A stretch of 64,000 nucleotides of DNA from Hemerocallis citrina (GCA_017893485.1 JACEHZ010000365.1:62001-126000); one strand, 5' to 3'; numbered from the stretch's first letter, positions 24,753 through 38,462 are shown. The notes: generated by a model not told the origin, from the letters alone. Numbers and translations are program-made.

Positions 24753-26210
24753 CCCTATTTACTCTAGAAGTGGAGAGGTGAATGTATAGAAATTTCTGGT
24801 TGAAATGTTGGCTATGCTCTCTATGTGCTATAATTCATTGCATTTTCTGTTAGTGTTTTTGTGTCTGTTTAATTAGTTCATAATTTTCATGTTCATCATT
24901 TACGGAATTGTTACATTTCTTTACTATAAATATGGTTTCATTTCCCCCAATTGTTGTGAGTATTGGATGTGAAATAAAATTTTAGCGGCAAAAAGAAAAA
25001 AATGTGTGGTGAATCATAGTGGTTGGATATTTTTGGAACCATAATGGTTATCCTATCTTGGTGTTACTTTTTTGGGTGTGTAGTTTCAATAATTTTTATG
25101 TTTGTTATTATTGGATCTTTTCAAAGATATTGTTTTCTTGGGATATGAAGGCATTGAATATGGTTTCTCTGATGTAAAAATATAACGAATGCTTCTGTAC
25201 AAGCTGAAGGTATTATGTTCTTTTTCTGTTGCAGTTAATTGGTTGATTGCATGTTCATTATTCTTTTTATGGATAAGTGACTAATTGTTTTGTTCAATGT
25301 TCGTGGCCTTCTAAAACTATTTCAATTCGACATATTGTCCCTTACAAATTGAAGGTACATGTTTTGCTTGAATACATAGTGTATAATTGAACATTTTACT
25401 TCCATGGGACCTAAAACCTTCTGGTTAACTGTATTGGTATGTCTTTGTTTTTGTTTGAAATCACTTTTTGTATCTTTTTAGTTATTGGGGGTACAATCTT
25501 ACCATACACCTTTGAATTTGTGGGTCTTTAGTTTTTTTTCCTTTTGTTCGTGGCAATTTACAAGTGTAGGTTGTTGTGATTCTTGCAATTAGGACCTGAC
25601 CTTCTCTAATTTATTTTGTAGGATATGGGAAGGGCTGGTAATATGACTCAACGGGAAATCCATGCCATAATCTTTTTGTTGGAAAGGAGGAAAAAGGAAG
25701 GGGAAGGTGAGATTTCTTCTATGCGCGCAATTGAATTCAAACTTCATTGTTTGCCTCTTGGTTGAATAATTCTGCATGTAACATTCTAAATGCTCACCTC
25801 ACCTTATAATTTACATTTCCTATTCTTACAAATCGTAATTGTTCTGATGAGTTTTTAATTATGTGGTTTTTGGAATTAGGTTAGCAAAGTTGGTGATGTT
25901 TTCCCTTGCGCATTTTTCTGCAGAGTTGTTCGTCGCAATAGGTATTATTTTTTTAACATATTTTTAGCTTCTTTAAATTTATTGAAATTGTAGGCTAAGT
26001 TCTATGTGACCAAAGTTGAGAAAATAGAGGGTGAATATGAGATGACTACGATTACTTATTACAGGCCTATAGTGATTGATAGGATGTAATTATCAACGTT
26101 CTAATGTTGAGGATGATTATAGGCTTGTAATGGATGTTGATTCAGAATGAATAGTTACCCTAGATAATTAGCTTGCAAAATGTTTTTGTAAGTTATGGGA
26201 ATTAGTTGCA
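24753..26210 (+). repeat. Tandem duplication, copy 2 of about 1.47 kb
   Basis: Starts CCCTATTTACTCTAGAAGTG and ends AATTAGTTGCA. Head-to-tail with copy 1 with only two bases between. Its end is followed by CAAACTCG, where similarity stops. Confidence 0.9.
25622..25706 (+). CDS. Candidate exon of unknown product (copy 2)
   Basis: Second copy of the 85-nt segment at 24161-24245. Both splice sites are kept in form (donor GGAAG/GTGAG here), and the reading frame is open. See copy 1 for the possible meanings. Confidence 0.3.
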
Positions 26211-26309
26211 CAAACTCGAAAAGCGATATGGTGTGCTTTAGTTTTATTGGAACGTTAGGAGTAAAATGTATATTCAATGTGGAGCTCAAATTAAAGGTGG
26301 GTTAGAACG

Positions 26310-26953
26310 TTAGGAGTAAAATATAGATTCAATGTGGGGCTCAAATTAAAAGGTGGGTTTTCAATTTTTGGGGGAGGTTTGTATTAGTCAATATAATATC
26401 GATGCGCAGGGAAGTAAAAGAAAGTGGTGTCTGTGTGTGGGTGTTTTATGTGGAGAATGTGACAATGTATTTTTTGGTGACCGTAGTGATTAAATCAAGC
26501 CAACTTTAACTATTTAATTAACTATTAATGGAGGTAGACATTATCTATTAATTTATATAATTATGCTCTTAAGTCTTTTTTCATCACTTACATGTGACAA
26601 ACATTATCTGTTAACCTCTATAGTTCAAAATTTAGGAGTAAAATGTAGATTCAATGTGGAGCTCAAATTAAAAGGTGGGTTTTCAATTTGGGGGGGGGGG
26701 GGGGGGGTTGTATTGGTCAATATAATATCAATGCGCAGGGAAGTAAAAGAAGGTGGTGTCTGTGTGTGGGAGTTTTATGTGAAGACCGTGACAATGCATT
26801 TCTTGGTGACTGTAGTGATTAAATCAAGCCAACTTTAATTATTTAATTAACTATTCATGGAGGTGGACATTATCTATTAATTTATATAATTATGCTCTTA
26901 GGTCTTTTTTCATCACTTACATTTGGCAGACATTATCTGTTAACCTCTATAAT
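26310..26953 (+). repeat. Tandem duplication, 322-bp period
   Basis: Units at 26310-26631 and 26632-26953, both starting TTAGGAGTAAAAT. A third partial start lies at 26254-26304. The second unit has an expanded run of 18 G (26690-26707) where the first has about five. Confidence 0.85.
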
Positions 26954-26959
26954 CCAAAA

Positions 26960-29100
26960 TTAACATGCATAAAAATATCTTACAGAATACATCCCCTGTT
27001 CTTGGAGATGCAAGCAGTGGCAAGCTCAAAGGAATTAATGTTTGTTTAACACGAGGCATTTACTCAAAATGGAGATTGTTCTCCTTTATCCCACACCCCA
27101 CATAAGGAGGTGTTTTAGCCACCTCTCTTAAATCTTAAGGCACTTGCCTCTGCAGCACTTCACAGCACTTATGTCATGAAATGCCAAAAAGTCATAGTTT
27201 GTACCTTCCATTCTCATAATATTTGATTGGTTATTGGATCATGAGAAAGTCTTGTGTTTTGATGCTTTGGGCTTTTCAACAGTGTGTGTTGCTTATTAAT
27301 TTGGTGTAATGTTTGTTCTTTTCTTTGGTGTAATGTTTGTTCTTTTCAACAATGTGTATTGTGTTTTGAAAACTTTTTTAAAATTGCCTTCTGCATAACT
27401 TTGAGATGAAAGTTCACTCTCATTTCTCTTTCCAGTGCATCACATGTGCATATGGTAGTCATTTATTTATGGAATCTAAAATAGCTTACTACGTATGAAT
27501 ATAGAACTATAGAAATATTGCACTCTTATGCGGATACAAATTTATGGGTCTTGGAAAAAGTTTTCCAAAAAGTACATAAAAAAGTTTTCATTGATGACAT
27601 TTCATTTTCTTTTTTCCCAGCTGTTCTATATAATTTCATTTGCTTCTTTTGCGTATCTTAGGAGGATGGTTCCTTTTACTTCTTTTGTTGGTTTACGTTA
27701 TTTATTTTTATCCATAGTTGTAATGCATTCTTTTGAGGATGGTTCCATTTATGCCTTCTTTGCATTTGTATTTGCTTTTAATGCCCATTTGTCTTATCAC
27801 TTGAAAGACGTGGACATCATTTTTTCAGGTTGATTTTCCTAAAAATTATTGACAGACATATTCAGTTAGTGTTTATTTAGACAATGTTATGTGTTTTCCT
27901 GATGTTCACACTTCACAATTGTAGGGTAAGTTGATATGGTCTAAAAAAATGATAGTTTGTGGAACTTAAAAATGCCTAGTAGCTTAGCCGCTTAGGTAAC
28001 TTTACGTCAATTTCGTTCGTTGAACTATATTTTGAATAATATAGCTTTTTAGGTTAGGATGCAGTTTTTGCATTCATTTCTTATAGTTTGGTTGATAATA
28101 TATTAAGCCTACCGCTGTATGGAAAAGTCAGATTAGGCATATATTGGATTGTAGTTACTATATGGTTCTGGTGCTTTATTTTCCCTTCCTTTTAGTTTGG
28201 ATCAAAACAAACATTGCTAATGTACTTTCATTTTCACTCTCTTTTTAGATGTATAACTTTCTATACCGACTAAATGTAAGGCGAAGGTTAGGAGGATAAT
28301 TATAGAAGTCTCGTGGATAAATCGCAAACTGTGAGTGCCTCCCACTTTTATCTCTACCTTTCTTTGGTTGAATCATTCTGTCGATGAGTATGGCCCCGTT
28401 TAACCAGATGATGCAAACTAGATACATCAAGAACCACACTTCACAGTGTTAACTAGATTTATTGCAATTTTTCCTAAATGTTTAAAAAACAGTGTGCCAA
28501 ATCTATATAGAACATAAATTCAAGGATATTTCGTTAAGAAATTGATCGAGGAACTTTTTCTCATTAAGTTATAACTTCTTTCCTTTTCAAAGTCGTCTTA
28601 CAGAATCTTATATAAATTTAATTCACATTTTAATATTACATTGTGAAATTGCTTATATTCTTTTCCCTACAACATTCTAACAACATCAGCAATAAAAACA
28701 ATTAAAACTTCATGAACAAGCGATTCATCAAGATGACCAAAGAAATGTGAAAAATTAAACCTCTACCTCGCAACCATCAATTCCTCCGGCAAGTCAAAAT
28801 GGTAGGATCATATTATCTTTAATACGTTCTCTTTTAATTTGTGAGTTTTTATTAGCGTCTAGATTAGGTTGTTTGTGAGCATCCAAAAATATATGTTTGA
28901 GTTGAGCACTTGGGTCTTCTTAGATCTTGTGAATATAAGTAATGGTGAATTCTTAGACTATTTTTCATATGTTATTACTCTATTTCTACTTCCTTTCTTT
29001 ATTTAGTGAATCAGTGATTGCAACTGTTGGTTTTGTCGGTTTATGCTTTCCGTGTTTACTGCATAATGGCAATGCCTTAAATATAAATTGCTATTTCCCT
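26960..29100. other. Helitron interior, no gene recognised
   Basis: AT-rich sequence with short local repeats (for example TTTGGTGTAATGTTTGTTCTT twice at about 27300-27340). An open frame at 27528-27833 is hydrophobic and low-complexity, has no motif and is not called as a gene. Confidence 0.35.
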
Positions 29101-29977
29101 TTTGTTGAAAATTTGCTTTGCGGCAATGAACTTAAAAAACAATCATGTGTTTAAAAATCAAACTCTTTAATATGTTTAGTGTACTATATTTGGTAGTATA
29201 AATAACACTAATGTTGAATGCAAAATTACATGAACGCTCCAGTTTTAGGTCAAATGCAGTAAACTCATAAATTTAGTTCGTGCTTTTCCTTCGTGATGAT
29301 GCTAGGCATGTATGTTTATTAACATGTTTATAATTAAACTTTCATCTCTCATTTCATACTGTCTTATTTAGGGTGCTGAAACTTCTTTAATTATCTAGGG
29401 TGTTCCTTCTTAAAATATTATATATTCTCTAAATTACCTAGCAAGTCAGCATTCAAAAAATCAAAATCCAGTATGAAATGAGATGTTTCTTTGAAACTGG
29501 CGCAGTCCTTCAATTGTTCTCATTATATTTATTTGAGATCTTTTTCTTTTGTTGAAGTCCTGCTTTACAGCAATGGACTTCAAAATTAAACATGTGTTCA
29601 AAAATCAAACTCTTTAATATGTTTGGTGTTCTATATTTGGTAGTGTAAATAACACTAGTATTAAATGCAAAGTTACATGAACACTCCAGTATTAGGTAAA
29701 ATGCAGTAAACTCATAAATTGGGTTCATACTTTTCCTTCGTGATGATGCTAGGCATATATGTTTCTTCACATGATTATAATTAAACTTTCATCCCTAATT
29801 TAATATTGTCTTATTCAGAGTGCTGGAACTTCTTAAAGTATCTGGTGTTCCTTTTTAAGATATTTTATATTCTCTACATTACCTAGCAACTCAGCATTCA
29901 ATGCTGCAGGTCAGCATTCAATGCTGACTTGAAATTGGCACAGTCCTTCAATTGTTCTCATTATATTTATTTGAGAT
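29101..29977 (+). repeat. Tandem duplication, about 447-bp period
   Basis: About 29101-29542 and 29548-29977 share TAATATGTTTRGTGT, ACATGAAC(G/A)CTCCAGT, CCTTCGTGATGATGCTAGGC and TTCAATTGTTCTCATTATAT in the same order. Confidence 0.8.
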
Positions 29978-30440
29978 ATTTTGCTTGCTGACGGGACAAC
30001 CTGTTCAATTTTACAGTAACAACCTTCCTAGATTGTGCTATTAGCTTTTTCCTCTGTGCAAAGTTTGCTGCCTCCTAAATCAGCAATGGCTTGAAGATTT
30101 TGTGGTTTTGCAGGGTGCTTAGGTGCAAAAAATCATCAATGACATATCAGAGAAAAAGGTATAGCTACATCAGGTTTTCTAAATTTCTCAACAGTTAATT
30201 GTCCTTTTAATATTAAACTAACCACCTGACTTTTACAGGCATCTTTGTATATAATGTTCTCACATTCAATTGCCTACATTCTCCACATCTTCTTGAACTT
30301 CAAACTCACATTAAAGGGACTAATAAATACAGCTTTTTATTGGGTATAAATTCTGTTATTTAAAATCACCATTTTTTTGTACATTGTGTGATTGTATACC
30401 TATTAAATTCTTGCTTTTTTACAATCCTGTTCTTCATGCT

Positions 30441-30875
30441 CATCATTTATATTCTAGGTTATGTGATTATACACCCATTCAATTGTTGTATTAAGAGAGT
30501 TGAGCCTTTACTACCTCATGTCAAAACAGGATGGTTTTGTTTCAGTTTTCACAGAAATATGTAGCACTTTTCCCCCAAACAAAAAACATCATATTCGTGC
30601 ATAGTATAATAGATTACCACATAAAATATTTGTTTTTTTTTGTACTCTTTTGCGTTAGTTAACAATCAATTATGTTTCTAAAAGCACCTGTTTATACTAT
30701 TATGTTTCTTCATAAATTTTAGTTCTTTTCCCCTCTTACTCATGATACAATGAATGCTACAAAACAAAATTTCTTCCAGATCAGGTGCTTTTCATTTAGG
30801 TGTTCACCTCTTTCTCAAATATTCATTAGTTCATACACTGTACTTGGTCTTTTGAAGATTCAGCGTTCAAAACAC
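30441..30875 (+). repeat. Upstream copy of a dispersed repeat inside the Helitron
   Basis: Shares about 430 bp with 39663-40086 in direct orientation, from TGTGATTATACACCCATT through ACCTTTACTACCTCATGTCA-type words to TGTACTTGGTCTTTT. The Rep/helicase gene lies between the two copies. A shorter third echo follows at about 30915-31020. Confidence 0.8.
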
Positions 30876-31230
30876 CTAAAACTTGCTTACATGTTATAAT
30901 AAATTGCTTTGTTTTTGGTTAGGTGCTTTTAATTTGCCCACTTTCTTCTCCAGTATTCATTAGTACAGAAATTATAGTGGCCCTTTTTACGGACAAGTGA
31001 TCATCAAACATAAAACTTGCCTAGAACAGCAAATATTTTACTTGCTTAGGTTTACTGTAAATGATCACTGTTTAAGGAAAAGAAGTAAACAACCCTCTTT
31101 TCTTCTTTCTTTTCTTTATTTCTTCCTTTCATTGTTCCATTTTTAAAATTTCATAGTTGCATAATATGTATTTCTCGGGATTTATTAATATGTATTGCAT
31201 CATATGTATTCCAGTGTTCCATTTATTAAT

Positions 31231-31232
<2 letters not shown>

Positions 31233-31312
<80 letters not shown>
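31233..31312. repeat. (TA)n microsatellite, 80 bp
   Basis: Uninterrupted TA repeat inside the Helitron. A second (TA) tract follows at 31493-31529. Tyr/Ile open frames across it are artefacts. Confidence 0.95.
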
Positions 31313-31316
<4 letters not shown>

Positions 31317-31490
31317 GAGGGGAAAATTCGATGAACAATACTGGGATATAATTAATTTCAAGGTTAATACCATAAACAGATAAAAATGGCCAAACACACC
31401 TTCTTTAGCTCCCGAAATTTCAATTGCTACCCTGAACATAATGTTTTTTCCCCAACTTGGGATTGTTCAAATTTACTGGATACCCGAAAT

Positions 31491-31492
<2 letters not shown>

Positions 31493-31529
<37 letters not shown>
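31493..31529. repeat. (TA)n microsatellite, 37 bp
   Basis: TA repeat preceded by CTTA, as is the tract at 31233. Confidence 0.95.
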
Positions 31530-31532
<3 letters not shown>

Positions 31533-32363
31533 AACCTTAGTTACTTTTGCTTACAATATATCTACGTTTTGAACCTAGGTTCTTATCTATGTGTATTTGC
31601 TATTATGTGGTTTTCCCCCTTTTGCCTACGTTCCCCAGAAAACAAATAGTTTTAAGTCTGATCTTTATTTTTCATATACAATTAATTGCAATCTTCGTTT
31701 AATTGCACACATAGTAGTGTACGTTTCCTTTTAACTGTACAGCCCTGTCAATCTCTATTTCCAGCTAACTCGTGTATAACTTACTGAACATTTTAGCACG
31801 CACAGTTGTGCCCATTTCACTATTAACATAAACACATTTTGGCGCATACCTTAAATACATGTTTACAAATCAAATTTGGCTTTCGTGTTTTCATGATTTC
31901 ACCTATCCAAAAAAAAAACAAATCCCAACAGTTTACTGTCTATATTAGGACACATTTTTGGATAATTTGCGGGATTAACTATTCTTTAGATGTTCCTTCC
32001 GTATGCTACATAATGAATGCTAACAAAACTTTGTATGGTGGATTCTAACCATTCCAAGATATTTCGGGTAATGGAGAACCCAACATTCTTATCAGAATTT
32101 CAGAGCATTCAAACATATGATAGTTATTTCACAAGAATCAACCGATACAGTTCGACTTAATTATGTAATCAGAGATGCTTAATTATGTAGTCAGAAATGA
32201 CAAATGTATTTGAAAGAATAGGTAAATCTTTTAGTCAATTTGCATGTGCATGTAGGTCTATGTAGATAGAGTTTTTGCACTGGGTAATTGTCAAATTTTG
32301 TGCCAATGGTGTGTGATAATTCGACCTACTTTCTGATTAATAATTGTCCTTCTCTCGTGCAGG

Positions 32364-32399
32364 CGCATTGGTAGATACAACACTTTGGTGGACCAAAAA
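32364..32399 (+). other. Candidate small exon upstream of Rep/Hel
   Basis: A 36-nt open segment after CGTGCAG and before GTAAGTTT could encode RRIGRYNTLVDQ. It may be part of a longer 5' gene structure of the Helitron protein. The support is only the splice sites. Confidence 0.25.
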
Positions 32400-32952
32400 A
32401 TGTAAGTTTCCATACTAAATTCTACCTCCAAATTTTTATTAGCGTGGTTTCCAGTAATCTATATCTTTGGAACATATGCCTTTATTTAGAGATCTCCATC
32501 TATTCTACATTTTCTGCAGAGTTCGTTCGCAAACAAATTAAGCATATTTACAACACTTTCTCATCAGTTATTATTGCATGTGATGTTTAGAATCTGATGT
32601 CCTAAATTTTTCTTTACACTTGTAGCCTTTTTGCTGGTCTATAGTTATTAAAACTTATTACACAATAACTGCATTGGCTTTAGGCTTATCCATATATTCT
32701 TGTGATGCTTAACTAACTGTAATGCTTACCTCAGTATTCATACTAAATTGTCTTTGCACACGATTACTTATAAATATCACACCGTTTCCCCCCCAAAAAG
32801 GGTAAAAATGTAACTTTTCTTTTGCCAGGTGCTATTCTAAATTTTGTTCCCCTATGTATCAGTCCCTTAAACTTATTGTACATGCTATTACTGGTAATTC
32901 TATGACTTTGTTGTAGGTTATGAGTTATCCAGTTGCTTTGTTAATCTCAGTT

Positions 32953-32953
<1 letters not shown>

Positions 32954-33034
<81 letters not shown>
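32954..33034. repeat. Compound (TA)n(GA)n microsatellite
   Basis: TA repeat to 32988, then GA repeat to 33034. It lies about 60 bp before the first recognised Rep/Hel exon. Confidence 0.95.
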
Positions 33035-33036
<2 letters not shown>

Positions 33037-33097
33037 CTTTGTATGTGTATTAGTGTGCTAATGAGTTATCGTTTCGTAGTCTTTTATCCCATATAAC

Positions 33098-36000
33098 ATG
33101 TCAATCTACAGCAATATCATGATGAATATAGATTGCAATTTCCGTAAACGCATTCGGCCTAAAGTTTTGACAAATGCACAACACGAAAGGAATCTAAAAC
33201 TAGAGCAGGAGCGATATATTCGGGAAGAACTGGCAGCTGAACATGCAAGCCTTGGTGCAGCTCCTTTGCAGCCGGAAGGAGATCCAAGTACTCTCACGCC
33301 AAAAAAACAGCGGGTCCTTACTGTTGAGCAAAAGCAAAGGAAAAGAGAACTTGCTCGCGAGCGATATCTTAAGAAAAAAAAAACGCTCCAGCATGCAAAA
33401 ACAAATGCATCCACGTTAGTGTCTCCAAATTTGCGGACCCAAAAACATCAATGCCAAAGTAATCAGCACGCACAGCAATGTCAACAAAACATCGCAAACT
33501 TTCCTGCACCATCCAACACATCTGTGCCTAATGAAGTGGGCAATTTAGATGATGCTCAGGGTGGTAATTATGTTGCCCAACATGCACATAATTCTGCAGT
33601 ATCAAAATATGCCAATGGTAAGTTTGCCATCAGTCGCCTTGTGTAGTGTTTGCATTGGTCATTGTAACATTGCAGCATGTCAATCATTACGTAACTCTAC
33701 GATTTCATTCGGTAAACACTTGTGCATGGTCGATTGAGTTACAAAAACATTCAAACAATTGTTTGTGCTTGATCATACACATTGTTTATTCTATCTTTTG
33801 ACATGTATATCGTCGTAAGTAAGATCACATGTATGATTTGGGTCACTTATATCAAAAGTTACCTCTTGCAGATAAATTGCATGAGGTGCATTATTTGGGC
33901 CTGCCACTCTACACCTGCACAAAATGCACTGCAATCATGTGGAAAGAAGAGCAAGTTAGATAAAAAACAAATGGTCAACCTTACTTTACATTTTGCTGTA
34001 AAAATGGACGAGTTTCCATACCTTTGCTAAAAAAAGCACCTCCATTCTTATGTTCGATGCTTGATCCATCTAATTCAACTGAAAATGCTCGACACTTTCG
34101 GCAATACATTCGAATGTATAATTGTGCATTTGCATTTACATCAATAGGGGCAAAAATAGATTACACTGTTTTGGATGGCAAAGGCCCTTATACATTCCGA
34201 ATACATGGCCAAAATTATCATAGAATTGGCACCCTACTTCCTAGAGAAGGTCAATACCCACAATACGCACAGTTATATATCTTTGATACGCAAAATGAAA
34301 TCGAAAATCGGCTTAATTTTTTCACAAACAATGCCAGCCAAAATCTTAACCCCAGTACGATTGCTGCAATCAAAGATATGTTGGACGATTCAAATCAGTA
34401 CGTACAAAAATTCAGGATGGTTCGTGATTGGCATGAACAACACATAACTGACGAGTTTGGGCTATGCATTTTAGATGCAAAAAACACAAGAGGACAACCA
34501 TTTAATGCTCCAACTGGCGATGAAGTTGCTGCATTAATTGTGGGCAGTGACTTAGAAGATGGTTCCACAAGAGACATTATCATTTATAGCAAGAAAAACA
34601 ATTTTCAACGAATAGATGAAACCCACCGGTCATATATGCCACTCCAATATCCTTTGCTATTCCCTCACGGTGAAGATGGTTGGCATAAATATTTGGAACC
34701 AAGACAAACTGAAGATTCAAGAGATAGGTCTTCTATAACAATGAATGAATACTACTGTTTTAGACTTCAGCAGTGCGCAACTGAGGATAAGGTCCTCCTA
34801 CAGTCTGGAAGACTACTTCTTCAATATATAGTTGATTGTTATACCTCGGTTGAGGAATACATGTTGCATTGGTTTTGCAACAATCAATCCATTCTGCGCT
34901 GTGATTTCTACAACGGTATTGCTGATGCTCTTGATTCAGGAGATACCAATACAACAATGCTTGGAAGGAAGTGTATACTGCCGTCATCTTTCACGGTCGG
35001 TCCAAGATACATGGTGCAAAATTACCAAGACGCTATGGCAATATGTGGTTGGGCTGGTCCTCCTGATATATTTATCACGTTTACATGCAATCCAAATTGG
35101 CCAGAAATCAAAGATTTTCTACATTCAATTGGAGGACAAAAAGCTGTGGATCGCCCTGACATAATCACTCGAGTCTTTCACATGAAGTTAAACCAACTAA
35201 GAGATGATTTAATCAAGCACCAGTGCTTCGGTAGAGTCGTCGCAGGTATGGAAATGTCGCATGTATTCGCAAACTATCTTACCCTCAAATTTTAATTTTG
35301 TTGCGTGAAATTTACTAAATTTTCTTATCTCTATCTTCAGATTTGTCGGTCGTTGAATTCCAAAAAAGAGGGTTACCCCATTCGCACATTTTAATTACCT
35401 TTGAGAAAGCATCGAAAATCAAAACTCCTGCACAAATTGATCAATTTATCCAAACTGAAATCCCTGACAAAAACACTGACCCAATTACATATGAATTAGT
35501 GCTAACACATATGATTCACGGCCCATGTGGGGTGTACAATCCCGCATCTCCATGTATGAATAACAAAAATTGCTCAAAAAGGTACCCAAAAAAATACGTA
35601 GAACATACAACAATTGATCACAACGGTTATCCAGTATATAGGAGACGGGATGCACCATCTACGAATCTTAAAAACATCACATAAGACAGCTCATGGGTTG
35701 TTCCTTACAATGCACAATTCCTTCGTAGATATCAATGTCACATGAATGTTGAAATTTGCAATCAACGTAAGGCAGTTAAGTATCTATTCAAATACGTCAA
35801 TAAAGGTCCAGATCGTGCAACTGCAGTTATTCAGAATAATCCAGAATACCGGTATGATGAAATCAAGCAGTATCTAGACGCAATATATATTGCAGCATCT
35901 GAAGCAGCTTGGAGAATCTTTGAGTTTAAAATTCATAGACGATTCCCTCCAGTCCTGAGGCTTCAATATCATGTGCCCGGTGGTAATTTGGTGTTCTTCG

Positions 36001-38234
36001 ATGAAAATGAACATGCTGCTGATGTTCTCGAATCAGAGAATGCTAAAAAAACTATGCTCACAGAATGGTTTCAAGCAAACATTACTCATCCATCATCAAG
36101 AGTGCTTACTTATGCTCACTTCCCTACCCATTTTGTTTGGCATAAGCAATTGTTACAATGGAAGCCGAGAAAGCGAGGATTTGCAATTGGTAGGTTGGCC
36201 TATGCATCACCAGTAAGTGGCGAGCGTTATTTCCTTCGCTTACTTTTGAACCAAGTGAAAGGAGCTACAAGCTTTGAAAATCTGCGAACAGTTAACGGTA
36301 TTCTTTATGACAGCTTCAAATCAACATGTGTTGCATTAGGACTGCTTACAGGGGATGATGAATGGCATAGTGCAATCGTAGAAGCAGCAGTTTGGGCTTC
36401 TCCATTCCAACTCCGTCATATGTTTGCCACCATGCTGATGTGTTCGCAAGTTCTCAGCCCAAAAAAACTATGGGAATCGCACTGGAAAATTATGACGGAA
36501 GATTATCAACACCGAATGGCAAAAAAATACCCTCATGTTTCTTACAACATACCACCCTCAAAGTTACAGAACAAAAGGTTGCAACATATTGACCAAATAT
36601 TACATGCAAATAATCGAAGCCTTGCAAAATTTCCATGCATGCCTAAGCCAATTTTTGATCGTGATACAGACATTGATAACAGATTAGTGATGGAGGAACT
36701 CAATTACAACACAGAAGAATTACACGAAGAATCAATTAATTTGGAAGATGGTTTAAATGAACAACAAAGATTCATTTACGATTCTGTTTTGCAATCATGT
36801 TTTGCTAAAAAAGGAGAACTATTCTTTGTACATGGAGGAGGGGGGATAGGAAAGACTTATCTTTGGAGATGCATACTTGCAAAATTGCGTAGTCAACAAC
36901 ACATCGTCTTGGCTGTAGCCTCATCAGGAATAGCATCTTTACTGCTCCCTGGCGGTAGGACAGCCCATTCAAGGTTCAAAATTCTAATTGTGGTTGATGA
37001 ACGTTCAAGCTGTTCAATTACACGCAATGACACACTCGGAAAGCTAATTCAAAGCACTTTCCTTATAATTTGGGATGAAGCACCAATGTGCAGTAAACTG
37101 GTGTTTAATGCAGTTGACCGTACATTCCGAGATATTATGGAGGCAGTCGATCCTGGTGCTAAAGCAAAACCATTTGGGGGTAAAACTGTACTTCTTGGTG
37201 GAGATTTCCGGAAAATATTGCCAGTGGTTCGGAAAGGTAGTAGGCAAGAAATAGTTGCAGCTAGCTTACATCAGTCAACACTTTGGAACCACTGCAGATT
37301 ATTAGTTCTCAGCCAAAATATGCACCTTCGGCCCATTAATTTATTAAACCCAGGTGATGTAGATATTGCTACATTTGCAAGGTGGCTTATGGAAATAGGA
37401 GATGGTACAGTTAAAATCCATTGCCTAGGCAATGAGCTTGAGCCAGAGTGGATTGAGTTACCAGATTACATGATTATTGACTCATCCACTGGACTTGATG
37501 GTCTAATTGATTCTGTATACAGTGAACTCAACACAAATAATCACAAAATTGCTTATTTGCAAGACAGAGCAATATTAGCCGGGCGTAATGATGAAGTTGA
37601 TGAAATCAACGAAAAAGTTTTGTTGCAGCAACAAGGTGAGGTCAAGACATATCTCAGTGCAGACTCCAGAATATCTTTCTTTAGTGAAGCTGATGAGCAA
37701 AATCTATTGTATCCAACTGAGTTCCTTAATTCTCTAACAATATCAGGTCTTCCTAACCATGTTTTGAACCTTAAACTAAATGCCCCAATCATGACTCTCC
37801 GGAATATCAATCAAAGTATAGGTCTCTGTAATGGTACGCGGTTAATTGTTTCTAAATTGGGTGAAAAAGTTATAGAAGCTGAAATTGTGAGTGGAAGTGA
37901 TATAGGTAGGCGTGTTGCAATTCCACGCATAATTATGATTAGCGATCAAGATGAATTATCATTCAGTCTAAAGCGATGCCAGTTCCCAGTGCCGCTGTCA
38001 TATGCAATGACTATCAATAAGAGTCAAGGACAATCACTCGGGCATATTGGGATTTATCTACGGACTCCTGTCTTCTCTCACGGCCAGCTATATGTAGCTC
38101 TCTCTCGGGCAAAATCTCCTCAATCTTTGAAGGTTCTCATTGAACCGCAGACCGATGTTCCATATAACTATACCAAAAATGTTGTATATAAAGAAGTATT
38201 ACAGGCAGTATTTGAACGTGAAGAAGAACAATAG
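33098..38234 (+). pseudogene. Helitron Rep/helicase, broken by two in-frame stops
   Basis: Rolling-circle replication initiator fused to a PIF1-like helicase, the Helitron transposase. Exons read as 33098-33617, 33872-35245 and 35341-38234; phases join to about 1595 codons. The N-terminus is basic and probably coiled (RKRELARERYLKKKK). The Rep part has FITFTCNPNWPEIKDF, then GLPHSHIL (HUH site as H-S-H, 35379-35387), then KYLFKYVNKG with the paired tyrosines at 35781 and 35793. The helicase part has Walker A GGGGIGKT (about 36834), Walker B IIWDEAP (about 37063), GGDFRKILPVV and INKSQGQSL near the end. TAA codons at 33961 and 35682 interrupt the frame in places where flanking similarity continues, so these are mutations and not ends. 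The last 830 codons are intact. An upstream start or extra 5' exons are possible. Confidence 0.88.
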
Positions 38235-38462
38235 GTTATTACCCCTCATCTATTCTCATTTCAAATCTATGTATACATCTGCGTATACACCTACATCTAC
38301 ATATATATCACCTGATATACTTAACACAGTTGTAGTCATTTATAAGCACATTGTTCTCATCAACAAATGTACCTTAATGCTTCTAAATATGGCATTTCAT
38401 TTGTGCATCTAACAACACCCACTGCTGTCGCTAATTATATTAATTTAATTGGCTTTTTCAGC

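Noticed and set aside
22018..26953. CRISPR-like or satellite array from the repeated blocks
   Set aside because: Each block is only a two-copy tandem of different length with no regular spacers, and the genome is a plant.
27528..27833. 101-codon frame rich in Phe/Ser inside the Helitron
   Set aside because: Looks like a chance frame in T-rich sequence; no recognised domain and no similarity to Helitron proteins.
31129..31649. Tyr-Ile repeat proteins on both strands
   Set aside because: Translation of (TA)n microsatellites.
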